From assembly GCA_012295225.1 (NCBI GenBank), contig WMKK01000001.1, positions 870,628 through 934,627 of the forward strand: a stretch of DNA of 64,000 bases, given 5' to 3'. The notes beneath the pieces were generated by a model. It worked only from the letters and a program-made list of their open reading frames with translations. It was not told the DNA's origin and searched no databases. Below are positions 18,410-26,966 of the stretch, piece after piece; position 1 is the first letter of the stretch; each line of letters begins with the position of its first letter. Both the position numbers and the translations under genes were made by a program. The stretch is from Ostreococcus mediterraneus (taxonomy: Eukaryota > Chlorophyta > Mamiellophyceae > Mamiellales > Bathycoccaceae).

Positions 18410-20212
18410 TCAGGCGGTGTGATCGCGACCGGCGCCGTAGACGATGGCTTCGCACTTGCGCCTGAGCATGAATTTTTGGCGCGGGGAGAGGAAGCCGAAC
18501 GCGCCAACCTCGGTCGGGGCGGTGGCGTCCAAACCTTTGAGCGCGAGGGAGCTCAAAGAATCGTACACACCGAGCATGGCGAAGTGCTTGAACCAATCGG
18601 CGATTGGGCCTGGACCAGCTTGGAGGAGGATGTTTGGGACGAAGAGCGGCTTGGTGAGCGTCATCGAAATCAACGTTTTGCCCAAGCCTTTGAATGTGAC
18701 GACGTCTTGCAGGAATGGACGCAGAACATCTTCGCCCAAGTTTTCCATGACACCAAAATTAATCGTCATGAGCTTATTGATGAAGTCACGCTTAGGCTTG
18801 GCGTCGTGCGGTACCATCATGCAGCGTTGGAACAGCCACGCCGCGCTCAACGCCGGTTGGTAATCGTTCACCGCACGAAGCGCATTGCGGTCCAAGCAAT
18901 CGGCATCTAACGCTTCTTCAACGGCGCGTGTGATGCGTCCGAGATGGCGCAATATTGCAGCCAATCCACCGAACGACAGTGGCGATTGAATTCCCGACGC
19001 ATCACCGATTTGAAGCACTCGATCAAAATCGGTTTGCAGCGGCGAATCGCGATACGTCGGGAATAACCCAAACAAGACGCGCTTCAACCGCACGTCATCC
19101 ATGGATTCTAAATTCTGATACTTGGGCATGTAATCCCAATAGTTTTCGAGGATTTCAGCTACGGAGGGGCGTGGGTCTCGCGCGTCCATGTATGTAAACA
19201 TGTACGTCGTTCGATGATCGGGACCTGTCGAAGCTGGAAAAGCCTCCCAAAAGTACTGCCCGCTCATGTTCGCCTCAATGTCCGTGGTGGTGTATATCAA
19301 GTCTGCGCCCGTATTCTCCTTAAACCCCTCCGCACACGACCCGACGACGACGCACACGCCGTCTGGTTTTTGCTTGCCACGAATTTGTCGTACGATGGGA
19401 GACGCGAAACCCATGCAATCAATCACCAATCGCGCGTTGACGCTTTTGCCACTCAAATCCAGCACCGCACCATCGTCATAGATGTCCACGCCACCGAGCA
19501 CGGCGCGCTCGAACACCACGCCGCCGGCTTCTTCAAATCTCGCTCTACACCGCTCGACGAGTCGCGCCGGCGAAACGCCCGTGTTCAGAATGTCGCGCGT
19601 CATCAAATCCTTACCACCGTTGCCATGAAACCCGCATCGAATGGGATTAAACTCAATCATCACGCAAGCTTCGACGTCTTCCTTGGATAATACTCCGAGC
19701 GTGGCGAGCTCTTCGATCTCTTTCCGGCTCACGTTCCACTCTTGGTCTCGCCCAGCCAACGGGCCGCGCTCAATCACGCACACCTTCGCCCCTCGTCGCT
19801 GCAACGCAGTCGCGGCGAGAATCCCGAGCGTCCCACCACACACCGCAACGTCAAACACCCCCGTGGCATCCGTCGCCGAATCACTCGCCGTTAACGCGTC
19901 CTCGACGCGTCCGCGCCGTCGCCTCGTAAACTCTGGACCATCATCTTGCCGCCGTCCACCACCCTCGAGCGCGCGCAACGCCGCCCACCGCCCATCCAAC
20001 GCACGCAACGCGTCCACCGTCGTCTGTCCGCCCGCCCCGAGCGCGCGTTCGCCGCCATCGCCGCGCTCAATCGACGATAACAGCCGCATCGTCCTCGCCG
20101 ACACATCCGTCTCTGCACGCGTTGGTGTCCAGTGCCCCCGCGCGCGTCGCTCGCGCCTCGCCCCAGCGCTCGCGCGCGCGAAGCACATCGCACGCATCGC
20201 CCCGCACGCCAT
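18410..20212 (-). CDS. Plastid lycopene-cyclase-like FAD oxidoreductase of unknown substrate
   Basis: A 600-residue protein from MACGAMRAMCFARASAG; the frame opens 33 codons earlier at a less likely start. The Ala/Arg-rich N-terminus resembles a transit peptide. Near residue 120 a Rossmann FAD/NAD(P) motif appears as FDVAVCGGTLGILAATALQRRG followed by VCVIERG; LVIDCMGFASPIVRQ and RVLQIGDASGIQSPLSFGG are the later FAD contacts. It matches the plant family annotated as lycopene beta/epsilon cyclase-like (such as Arabidopsis AT2G32640), distinct from true LCYB and LCYE. The real reaction is unknown. It is convergent-free, with its 5' end 182 bp from the divergent KH gene. Confidence 0.75.
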   Translation of the reverse strand: MACGAMRAMCFARASAGARRERRARGHWTPTRAETDVSARTMRLLSSIERGDGGERALGAGGQTTVDALRALDGRWAALRALEGGGRRQDDGPEFTRRRRGRVEDALTASDSATDATGVFDVAVCGGTLGILAATALQRRGAKVCVIERGPLAGRDQEWNVSRKEIEELATLGVLSKEDVEACVMIEFNPIRCGFHGNGGKDLMTRDILNTGVSPARLVERCRARFEEAGGVVFERAVLGGVDIYDDGAVLDLSGKSVNARLVIDCMGFASPIVRQIRGKQKPDGVCVVVGSCAEGFKENTGADLIYTTTDIEANMSGQYFWEAFPASTGPDHRTTYMFTYMDARDPRPSVAEILENYWDYMPKYQNLESMDDVRLKRVLFGLFPTYRDSPLQTDFDRVLQIGDASGIQSPLSFGGLAAILRHLGRITRAVEEALDADCLDRNALRAVNDYQPALSAAWLFQRCMMVPHDAKPKRDFINKLMTINFGVMENLGEDVLRPFLQDVVTFKGLGKTLISMTLTKPLFVPNILLQAGPGPIADWFKHFAMLGVYDSLSSLALKGLDATAPTEVGAFGFLSPRQKFMLRRKCEAIVYGAGRDHTA

Positions 20213-20394
20213 CGCGCGCGTCTCGCCTCGCCTCCGACGTCGCGTCGCGCGCTGACGCCGTGAGCTCGCGCACACAGCGGCCGGTCGACACCGCACTCGC
20301 GCGCGCTCCACCCCGCACTTCGCACCGCACCCCCGCGCAACTCCGCGCGCGACCGTCGCCCGCGCCCGAACGCGCGCGAAACGAACGCATAAAA

Positions 20395-21537
20395 ATGTCC
20401 GACGACGCCTCGCGCGCGGCCGACCCCATCGACCCCATCGCCGGCGTCGCCGTCGCGCGCATTCTGTGTCCCGATTCCAAAGTCGGGGGCCTCATTGGTA
20501 GAAAAGGGACTTTTGTGAAATCAATCGTCGCCGCCACGGGGGCGTCGGTGAAAGTCCTGGACGCCTCCGCGGTGGCGTGTCACGAGCGCGTTGTGTTAGT
20601 ACACGCACCGCGCGCGAGAGGGGAATCGAGCGAGGGGTGTGCGGCGAAAAGGGCGGGGATGATGGTGGCGCGCTTTCTGACGCGCGCGACGTCGAGACGG
20701 GCGCGCGACGAGGACGCGTCGCATTCGGACACTGAAAGCGACGATGCGGAGGATTCCGAGGACGACGACGAGGGTGATGATGATGATGTCGCACGCGCGT
20801 CGTCGGTGACGCTGCGCATTATCGTGCCCGCAGGACAGGCGGGACATCTCATAGGCAAGGGCGGCGAGCACATTCGGGACATTCGTAAGCGCGCGAGCGG
20901 AGCGCACATCGCGGTGCAGGAGATTGGGCAAGCGCCGCCGTGCGCGACGAGCGAGGACAGAGTCGTGGAAATACAAGGCCCGGCGGCACACGTGCGCGTG
21001 GCGGCAGAAGCGGTGTTGACGTTGTTGCAAGAGTTTTTAGTGTCGCAGGCGGTGCTGACGTATTATCAGCCGACGGTGGCGTCGGCGGAGCGCGAACGCG
21101 CGGCGGCTTCGGCGGCGGCGGCGGCGGCGGCGTATAACGCTGCGGCGGCGGCGGGAGCGACTGGTGTCATGATGGATCCCGCTATCGTGTCAATATCGAA
21201 TTCGGTGCCCGTGCCCGTGCCTGTGCCCGTGCCGATGGCGTCGATGCCATTCCCTGCGCGCCCGATGTTACGCGAACGCCTCGACGTCGACAGCGCCGAT
21301 GTATCAAACATCCTCGGCGTACACGGAAGTAATATTTCCACCATTGCGCAAATCAGTGGATGTCAGGTGTCCATGCTCGAAGCCGATCCAGAGACGAAGA
21401 CTAATTCGATTGAAATAATGGGTCCGCACGAAGCCAATTTGCACGCCGCTCGACAGTTGGTCGAAGCGTTCGCGAACGGGCAGACTCCATCCGTAGTCCA
21501 GCCCCCGTGGCCCCCCCAGCACATGTACCCAGCGTAG
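20395..21537 (+). CDS. Three-KH-domain RNA-binding protein, PCBP/HEN4-like
   Basis: A 380-residue protein starting MSDDASRAADPI. KH1 has RILCPDSKVGGLIGRKGTFV with the GxxG loop; KH2 has RIIVPAGQAGHLIGKGGEHI; KH3 has SADVSNILGVHGSNISTI, where the loop is degenerate (VHGS). Between KH1 and KH2 is an acidic Asp/Glu stretch. Between KH2 and KH3 is an Ala run and a five-fold Val-Pro repeat. Such proteins bind C-rich single-stranded RNA and act in splicing, stability or translation; in plants HEN4, PEPPER and FLK belong here. Nucleus/cytoplasm location is inferred. Upstream in-frame codons look like leader sequence. Confidence 0.85.
   Translation: MSDDASRAADPIDPIAGVAVARILCPDSKVGGLIGRKGTFVKSIVAATGASVKVLDASAVACHERVVLVHAPRARGESSEGCAAKRAGMMVARFLTRATSRRARDEDASHSDTESDDAEDSEDDDEGDDDDVARASSVTLRIIVPAGQAGHLIGKGGEHIRDIRKRASGAHIAVQEIGQAPPCATSEDRVVEIQGPAAHVRVAAEAVLTLLQEFLVSQAVLTYYQPTVASAERERAAASAAAAAAAYNAAAAAGATGVMMDPAIVSISNSVPVPVPVPVPMASMPFPARPMLRERLDVDSADVSNILGVHGSNISTIAQISGCQVSMLEADPETKTNSIEIMGPHEANLHAARQLVEAFANGQTPSVVQPPWPPQHMYPA
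21206..21235 (+). repeat. Hexanucleotide GTGCCC tandem repeat in coding sequence
   Basis: About five imperfect copies of GTGCCC/GTGCCT encode the Val-Pro repeat linking KH2 to KH3. Repeat slippage would change linker length without a frameshift. Confidence 0.75.
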
Positions 21538-21682
21538 AACGCGATAGTTGTAATAGTGTTATGTGTTGATGTAGCGTTGATTGCGCCATGGACGCGATGT
21601 CGTCGATGGACGTACGTATTATTCGAGCGCGCTCGGGACGGAGCCGTGCGCCAGAGCGTGCCTCCGTGCTCGCGCGGCGTCG

Positions 21683-22972
21683 ATGGGCGACCGTTCGCCG
21701 CCGCCGAATATCGGCGCGTGGTTTAAAACTAAAGCGTCGACGGCGAAAGCCAAGGCAACGGCGACGTTGGCTGGCGCCAAGGCGCGAGTTCGAGACGCGC
21801 AGGAGCGACGCCGCGAGCGCAGGATTGACGACGAATCTCGCGCACACGCCGTACGCGTCGCTCGAGCGATCGCGCGCGCGGACGAGGATGATGGAGATGA
21901 GAACGCCACGACGTCGACGAGTCGAGCGAGAGAGCAACGTACGTCGCGTCGCGAGGTGTTGTTGGATGAGCTCGCGAAGGATGTCGTGGATGTCAATCGA
22001 TTGCGGTTGTTGGCGTCGGATGGCGGCGTCCCAGACGACGATGATGGACGTGCGCGAGCGTTGGTGTGGAAGTTGTGTTTGAAATATATTCCTGGCGACC
22101 GTGCGGCGTGGGCGGAGACGGAGCACGCGCGAAGAGGAGAGTATGGGCGGTTCTTGGCGGAGTTTTGCGGCGAACCGACGACGACTGTGGAGGGCAACGA
22201 GACGGCTTCTGGTACGTCGCGTGGCGTGCAGTGGATCGATCGTCACAAAGGGGACGAGGTTGCCGAACAGATAGATAGAGATATCGCGCGCGTGCATCCG
22301 GATATGCACTTTTTCAACGACGAAGGGGGGGGTGGGAAAGCGGCGAGACGCAAGGATGAAATGCGAGACGCGTTGTACGTCTTCGCCAAACTCAACCCCG
22401 GCGTTGGGTACGTGCAAGGGATGCACGAAATGTTTGGATGTATATACTACGTGTTCGCAACGTGTTCGGACGACGCACAAGCGGCAAATGCGGCAGCTGA
22501 TGCGTTTTATTGCTTTACGGAGATTTTCGGCGAGTTTCGCGACGTCTTCGTCATGGAACTCGACGCCACCGACCAGGGCGTGCGGGCGCTGCTCGACACC
22601 CTGAGCGACATGCTCGCCGAACACGCCCCCGAAGTGCATCGTCATTTGCACGAGTTACAGCTCGCAACGTCCATGTATGCGTTTCGTTGGATCACCTTGC
22701 TCTTCACGCAAGATTTTGATTTCGCCGACGCGCTCCGCCTCTGGGACGTCATGCTCGCCTCCCCACGCTCACGCAAAGAGTGCCTCCTTCGACTCTGCGT
22801 GGCGTGCGTGCTCAACATCGGCAGTGATCTCATCGAAAGCGATTTCGCGACGTGCATGAAAATGCTTCAACATTATCCACCAGTCGATATCCGAAGGATC
22901 ACCCGCCTCGCCGCCGCGCTTCCCTACGGCATCTCCCCCGCCCCCGCAGTTCCATCCCACGCCCGAGCTTAG
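21683..22972 (+). CDS. TBC-domain Rab GTPase-activating protein, TBC1D13-like
   Basis: A 429-residue protein starting MGDRSPPPNIGAWFKT. An N-terminal Lys/Ala helix is followed by a TBC domain: LVWKLCLKYIPGDRAAW, the catalytic IDRDIARVHPD (IxxDxxR arginine finger), LNPGVGYVQGMHEM (YxQ glutamine finger), FRWITLLFTQDFDFADALRLWD and MLQHYPP. Both catalytic fingers are intact, so it should stimulate GTP hydrolysis by a Rab at the Golgi/endosome. The TBC1D13/TBC1D15 group is suggested by the spacing and the tail. The ORF opens 34 codons upstream, but this Met begins the plausible domain lead-in. Confidence 0.9.
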   Translation: MGDRSPPPNIGAWFKTKASTAKAKATATLAGAKARVRDAQERRRERRIDDESRAHAVRVARAIARADEDDGDENATTSTSRAREQRTSRREVLLDELAKDVVDVNRLRLLASDGGVPDDDDGRARALVWKLCLKYIPGDRAAWAETEHARRGEYGRFLAEFCGEPTTTVEGNETASGTSRGVQWIDRHKGDEVAEQIDRDIARVHPDMHFFNDEGGGGKAARRKDEMRDALYVFAKLNPGVGYVQGMHEMFGCIYYVFATCSDDAQAANAAADAFYCFTEIFGEFRDVFVMELDATDQGVRALLDTLSDMLAEHAPEVHRHLHELQLATSMYAFRWITLLFTQDFDFADALRLWDVMLASPRSRKECLLRLCVACVLNIGSDLIESDFATCMKMLQHYPPVDIRRITRLAAALPYGISPAPAVPSHARA

Positions 22973-23176
22973 AGTATAGAAAACATGTATTTACTTAATA
23001 CGCACGCGTTGTTCACTCGCGTGACGCATTCGCGCACGCGCCGATGTGATACGCCAAAATAAAATCCATCAGCGCGTGTGAAAAAGTCAACGAGATACGA
23101 AACGCCTCCTTTCGAGGCGTTTTTTTGTCCGACGAATCGCGCGGCTCGCCACACGACGACGCACGCGCGACGCGCG

Positions 23177-24274
23177 ATGACGCGCCGTGCAAGGACGACG
23201 AAGCAACCTAATTCGAACGAGCGCACGCCGGACTCGGGGTTCGATTCGTACGTGGAAGCTCTGGACGCCTTCGTGCGACGAGGCGAGTGTCATCGACGCC
23301 GTCTGGTGTGGTATCCTATGGAGACGGTTCAAAATATGAACAGCGAGTATGCATTCGAGGAGGAGTGGACAAATGAATACAAGGCGGAATGAAGGAGAAA
23401 TGAAAATCGCGTGGTGCTCCCACCGGCCATTGGGCGCGTGTTTCGCGACGACGGCCTGATCTCGATTGAAGTGTTGACGGGTGAACCAGACGAGCACGGC
23501 ACGCTCGAGAAAGCGTTTGCGACCAACACCGCTCGTTTGGCATATTTTTACGAGTGCATGAAAAACGAAGGCGGATTTCGCAGATTATATGAAGAAATGG
23601 ACTCGCACCGGAAGCTTTGCGATGGTTTTTTGCTCGAGTTATTTTCCTCGCCGTACGACGGCAGTACCTACAAGCAACGACTGGACAAATTTGTCCAAAG
23701 ATTCGACGAAGCATTCCCAACAGAGATAAGGAACAAGTACCAACATTTCGATTTTTTGTGTCGCGGTTTGATGGATACTTTGTATGTTGTTCATTACAAG
23801 CGTGGTTACGACTCACATGAATTCAAAGAAACTTTAAAGCTCGTCATGGAAAAAGACGTGGTCAACACGTTATCGATGGAAGAGGCGAGGTTGAGCTTTG
23901 AAATTCAAGATGCGCACACAGAGCTTGAAAACGTAGCACTCTCTCCGTACAATGAATGGGTATCAAAGGATGGCCGTCGCCGAAGAGAATTCTTCCCAGA
24001 AGCTCAAATTTCGCCTGGATATGGCACACGGGACGCTCACGCAGTCATGGCTATGCAGAGCTTTCGTGTAGTAGCCAGCAGCAAAGTCCTCGAGGGAGTT
24101 CGTAAGTACCGAAACACATTACAAACGCATTTGAATGCCGCGGCAGAGATGGGATTGGTGCCTCGATCTCAACCGAAACCGCCGCCGCGCCAGAAGCGAG
24201 TGAAATCTCTGCCCCCGCTCGACGAGTTGATTCCGCGCTTTGGTCTTCGAACGCAACGACGCGTCCCACGCTAG
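23177..24274 (+). CDS. Unknown low-GC gene with an in-frame TGA
   Basis: I do not recognise this protein. A 71-residue frame from the ATG at 23177 (MTRRARTTKQPNSNERTP) ends at a TGA at 23390-23392. The same frame then runs open to 24274 with no ATG for ~55 codons, so the downstream part (~290 residues) seems to need the upstream part. It contains KAFATNTARLAYFYECMKN, FLLELFSSPYDG and RREFFPEAQIS, and ends with a basic Pro/Arg tail. GC content is visibly lower than in the neighbours. A 48-bp GT...AG segment (23347..23394) would remove the TGA in frame, but it lacks the CTGAC branch site seen in the other introns. Alternatives are read-through, a sequence error, or decay of the gene. It is convergent with LSM2, 52 bp away. 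Confidence 0.55.
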
Positions 24275-24326
24275 CGCAACACCCTCGTTGTAACGTTACT
24301 TTGCTATTAAAACCTACACAACTATG

Positions 24327-24737
24327 CTACGCACCCCGCGCTTCGCGTCTCGTGGCATCGTGTAAAATATCCACGTCCACCGCGTCCGCCGGCAGTTGTA
24401 CGTACCGCACCACGCTTCCCCGAATAAAGCAGTTTCGCACACTTCGCATGTGCGGATACCGCTCCTCGTCCGCAACGTGCGTATTCTCCAACTTAATGTT
24501 CAAGTACTGATCCACCGAAACCAACGTCCCGGCGATCGCCAAGTCATTCTTAAGCTCCACCGTCACCGGCTTGCCCACCAAAGTCTTAAAGTACGAGTAA
24601 AACAACCTACACACGATTCAACGCGCGTCATCGCGCCCGCACGTCAGTCCCCGAAACACACGATCCGCGCGCGCACACACGCACACGCCCACACACGCCA
24701 CGCCTCGGTTCGCCTCGCCTCGCATGAACACGCACAT
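24327..24737 (-). CDS. LSM2: U6 snRNA-associated Sm-like protein LSM2, start codon split by an intron
   Basis: Exon 2 (24327..24606) encodes LFYSYFKTLVGKPVTVELKN through NCFIRGSVVRYVQLPADAVD, nearly identical to LSM2 of animals and plants, and ends with a short basic tail. LSM2 joins the LSM1-7 (decay) and LSM2-8 (U6) rings. All LSM2 proteins start M-L-F, yet exon 2 begins G-TTG-TTT just after TGTGTAG. The 129-bp upstream sequence starts GTGCGTGTTC right after the bases AT (24736-24737) and contains GACTGACG, so splicing joins AT to G and makes the ATG itself. This gives a 93-residue protein of standard length. The intron position is inferred from signals and homology. Confidence 0.92.
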
Positions 24738-25090
24738 CGTCCCCGAATGCCACTCGTCTGCACCACCGCGATCGCGCACCCTCAATCACCCCACTCGCGC
24801 GTCGTCGACCGACACCCGTGCGCCTCCGACGCGATCAATCCAACGCACGTGCGCGCCGCTCGCGTTTCGTTCGCCTACGTCGCTCGCGCGCGCGCTCAAA
24901 TGCGGTCAGCGACGACGGAAATGGCGCCGTCCCGATGCCCTAAGGGGACTGAAGCGCACGAAAAAAGCACCAACACGCGCGTAGCTTTTCGCATTCGCGC
25001 GACATTCGCGCGCGCGCGACGCCCGACTGAAGCGCACGCGACGCGACATCGTCGAACGTAATTTTTTGCGTCGTTGCGACCGCACGCGGG
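24738..25090. promoter_or_regulatory. Divergent intergenic region (LSM2 / unknown acidic protein)
   Basis: About 350 bp of CpG-rich sequence between the 5' ends of two divergent genes. It holds the LSM2 5' leader and both promoters. No RNA gene, repeat family or long coding frame with biased codons is seen; reading frames here are Arg/His/Thr-rich shadows. Confidence 0.4.
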
Positions 25091-26239
25091 ATGTGCGAGG
25101 CGCCGTGCGAGGGCGTCGCGGGCGATGTGCGCGGTGGGAATGATGGCGTTTCGAGTTCTTCCGCGCGCGAGGACGCGGCGAATGCGCGCGGGGTGAGGGG
25201 CGACGCGACGCGCGGCGTAGGCGCGGCTCGGTTGAAATTGTTCGGGGCGGTGGTGCGTCGGACGGTGACGCGGGTTTCGATGGGGACGAAGCCTTGGGCG
25301 ACGCGCGCGGTGGCGAGGCTCAAGCGGGAGTGGGCGGAGCAGTTTCCTTCGGATGACGTGTGGGCGGCGGAGATGGATAGGTTGGACGAGCTCGCGGCGT
25401 TTGAGGCGGAATCATTGCGCGAAGCGTTGGATGCGGCGGAGGCATCGACGTCGGAGGTGGCGCCGGGTGTGGATGAGGGCGAGGTTGACGACGCGGCGGC
25501 CGCGGCGGAGGCGTTGACGTTGGTCGCGTGCGATGATGATGATGACGCCGCGCGTGAATGCGCCGTCGTGGACGCGCATTCGTCGGGCGACGAACACGAT
25601 GACGATGATCCTGATGTTTTATACACGCCGCCAAAATCGACGGCGTCATTTGACGAAACGGATTACGTGTACGACGTCGTCGAAGACGAAGCGGACGCTG
25701 AAATCAAACTGTCTGCGGGTGAGCACCGCGTCATCGTCATGCCCAAGGCGCTCGTTCTGCAGGAAGGCGTGTTGCCGCATTCCGATGCCGTGAGCTTTGT
25801 CGCGCCGAAAGATGATCGCAAGCCGCGCACATTTTGGCGGAACGACGCGGCGAGACGCCGGGACATCGTCCCCGTCGTTCGCGCGCCTCGCTCGCCGATT
25901 TCCCCAGAAGCGCCCATGCCCGAGCGCGCCACGACGAGCGCTGGCGATAAATTCACCACTCATCCAGACACACCCCCGTGGTATCAAAAACGTTTCGATC
26001 GGGAGACGCGAGAGTTAGCCAAAAGCGCGCGAACGCTTCTCGATTGGGCGGCGTCAGCGACGTCTGAATTCCTCGCCGACGGCACCCCCACTCTCACCCC
26101 TGCGCACGCCGCGACGACGCACGCAGGAAAACTCGTACAGAAAACAAGTTTTGAGCCGACGTGGATCGACTGCGGCGAGGACTGCCTCGTCGTCGATTTG
26201 CCGGTGTCAAATTTCATCGAACTGGATAAAGCCGACTAG
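25091..26239 (+). CDS. Unknown acidic protein
   Basis: A 382-residue frame from the first ATG. I do not recognise a family. A basic helical stretch (RLKLFGAVVRRTVTRVS) near residue 50 is followed by ATRAVARLKREWAEQF, then an acidic middle with Asp runs, a likely beta-rich patch EHRVIVMPKALVLQEG, and a C-terminal helix RELAKSARTLLDWAASATS. The end (CLVVDLPVSNFIELDKAD) looks ordered. There is no signal peptide or membrane segment. Codon use fits its neighbours, so I take it as a real gene. It lies 45 bp upstream of the next same-strand gene. Confidence 0.65.
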   Translation: MCEAPCEGVAGDVRGGNDGVSSSSAREDAANARGVRGDATRGVGAARLKLFGAVVRRTVTRVSMGTKPWATRAVARLKREWAEQFPSDDVWAAEMDRLDELAAFEAESLREALDAAEASTSEVAPGVDEGEVDDAAAAAEALTLVACDDDDDAARECAVVDAHSSGDEHDDDDPDVLYTPPKSTASFDETDYVYDVVEDEADAEIKLSAGEHRVIVMPKALVLQEGVLPHSDAVSFVAPKDDRKPRTFWRNDAARRRDIVPVVRAPRSPISPEAPMPERATTSAGDKFTTHPDTPPWYQKRFDRETRELAKSARTLLDWAASATSEFLADGTPTLTPAHAATTHAGKLVQKTSFEPTWIDCGEDCLVVDLPVSNFIELDKAD

Positions 26240-26284
26240 CTTCAGAAAATGTCAACAAACACGTAGCTCCCTTCACACGTCGCC

Positions 26285-26878
26285 ATGCGCGCCAGCGCGA
26301 GACTCGATGCGTACTTTGCAAGTCGAGAAAACTATCCCACGACGTCACACGTCGTGATGGACGCGAGCGAACACGACGACGACGCGGCGATGCGCGCGAT
26401 GGTGCGACGACGCATGGAGCTGCGATTAAAAGGCTACGACATGTCTCAGGGTGATGCGCCGCGCATCGCGAGCGCGTCAACGCGCGATGCGAGCCTGATG
26501 GCGACGACGACGGCGAATCAGTCGGCACCACTTGCGTCGATTGCGCCGGATGACGGTGAAGTCGACGAGGAGTGTGAAGACGTGAAGTCGACGACGACGT
26601 TGGCGACGCGCGGCGTAGAAGTTGTGCCACCACGCGTGCGCGCGGCGGATGCGATACTGAAGCGACTAGTACAGGAGCTTGGTGCGCACGCGATGACGAG
26701 GGATGGTGAGCTCGGACGCGGTGACGCTCTCGGTGGAGTTGTTGGGGGCGAAAGTTGGCAACCGAGCGGGACGGATTGGAGCCAAACGCCAGAGTTTCTG
26801 CGCACTTCGAGCGCCACGAGCGCCAGGGCGATGCGCGAAAAGTATCCAGATATGTTTGGAGGAAATCTTATGGATTAG
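26285..26878 (+). CDS. Unknown small acidic protein
   Basis: A 197-residue frame, only 45 bp downstream of the previous gene on the same strand, so each has a very short UTR. I do not recognise it. It begins MRASARLDAYFASRENYPTT, has a helical RAMVRRRMELRLKGYDMS, a disordered middle rich in Asp/Ser/Thr, a helix AADAILKRLVQELG, and a conserved-looking end EKYPDMFGGNLMD. No membrane or signal sequence. Codon use is like its neighbours. Confidence 0.6.
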   Translation: MRASARLDAYFASRENYPTTSHVVMDASEHDDDAAMRAMVRRRMELRLKGYDMSQGDAPRIASASTRDASLMATTTANQSAPLASIAPDDGEVDEECEDVKSTTTLATRGVEVVPPRVRAADAILKRLVQELGAHAMTRDGELGRGDALGGVVGGESWQPSGTDWSQTPEFLRTSSATSARAMREKYPDMFGGNLMD

Positions 26879-26966
26879 TCGGTCTGCGATTAGCGAGATG
26901 CATAGCACTATGTATATATTAAACGCACCTCTTGAGGTGCCTTGTATGTTATTTCGCGTTCCACGT

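Noticed and set aside
23390-23392. TGA as a selenocysteine codon
   Set aside because: Only 52 bp of 3' space before the LSM2 stop, and I see no SECIS-like ATGA...AA...GA pattern. Surrounding residues match no selenoprotein I know.
23347-23394. Mini-intron as settled explanation for the TGA gene
   Set aside because: Frame and GT-AG fit, but no CTGAC branch site as in the other introns; kept only as a hypothesis.
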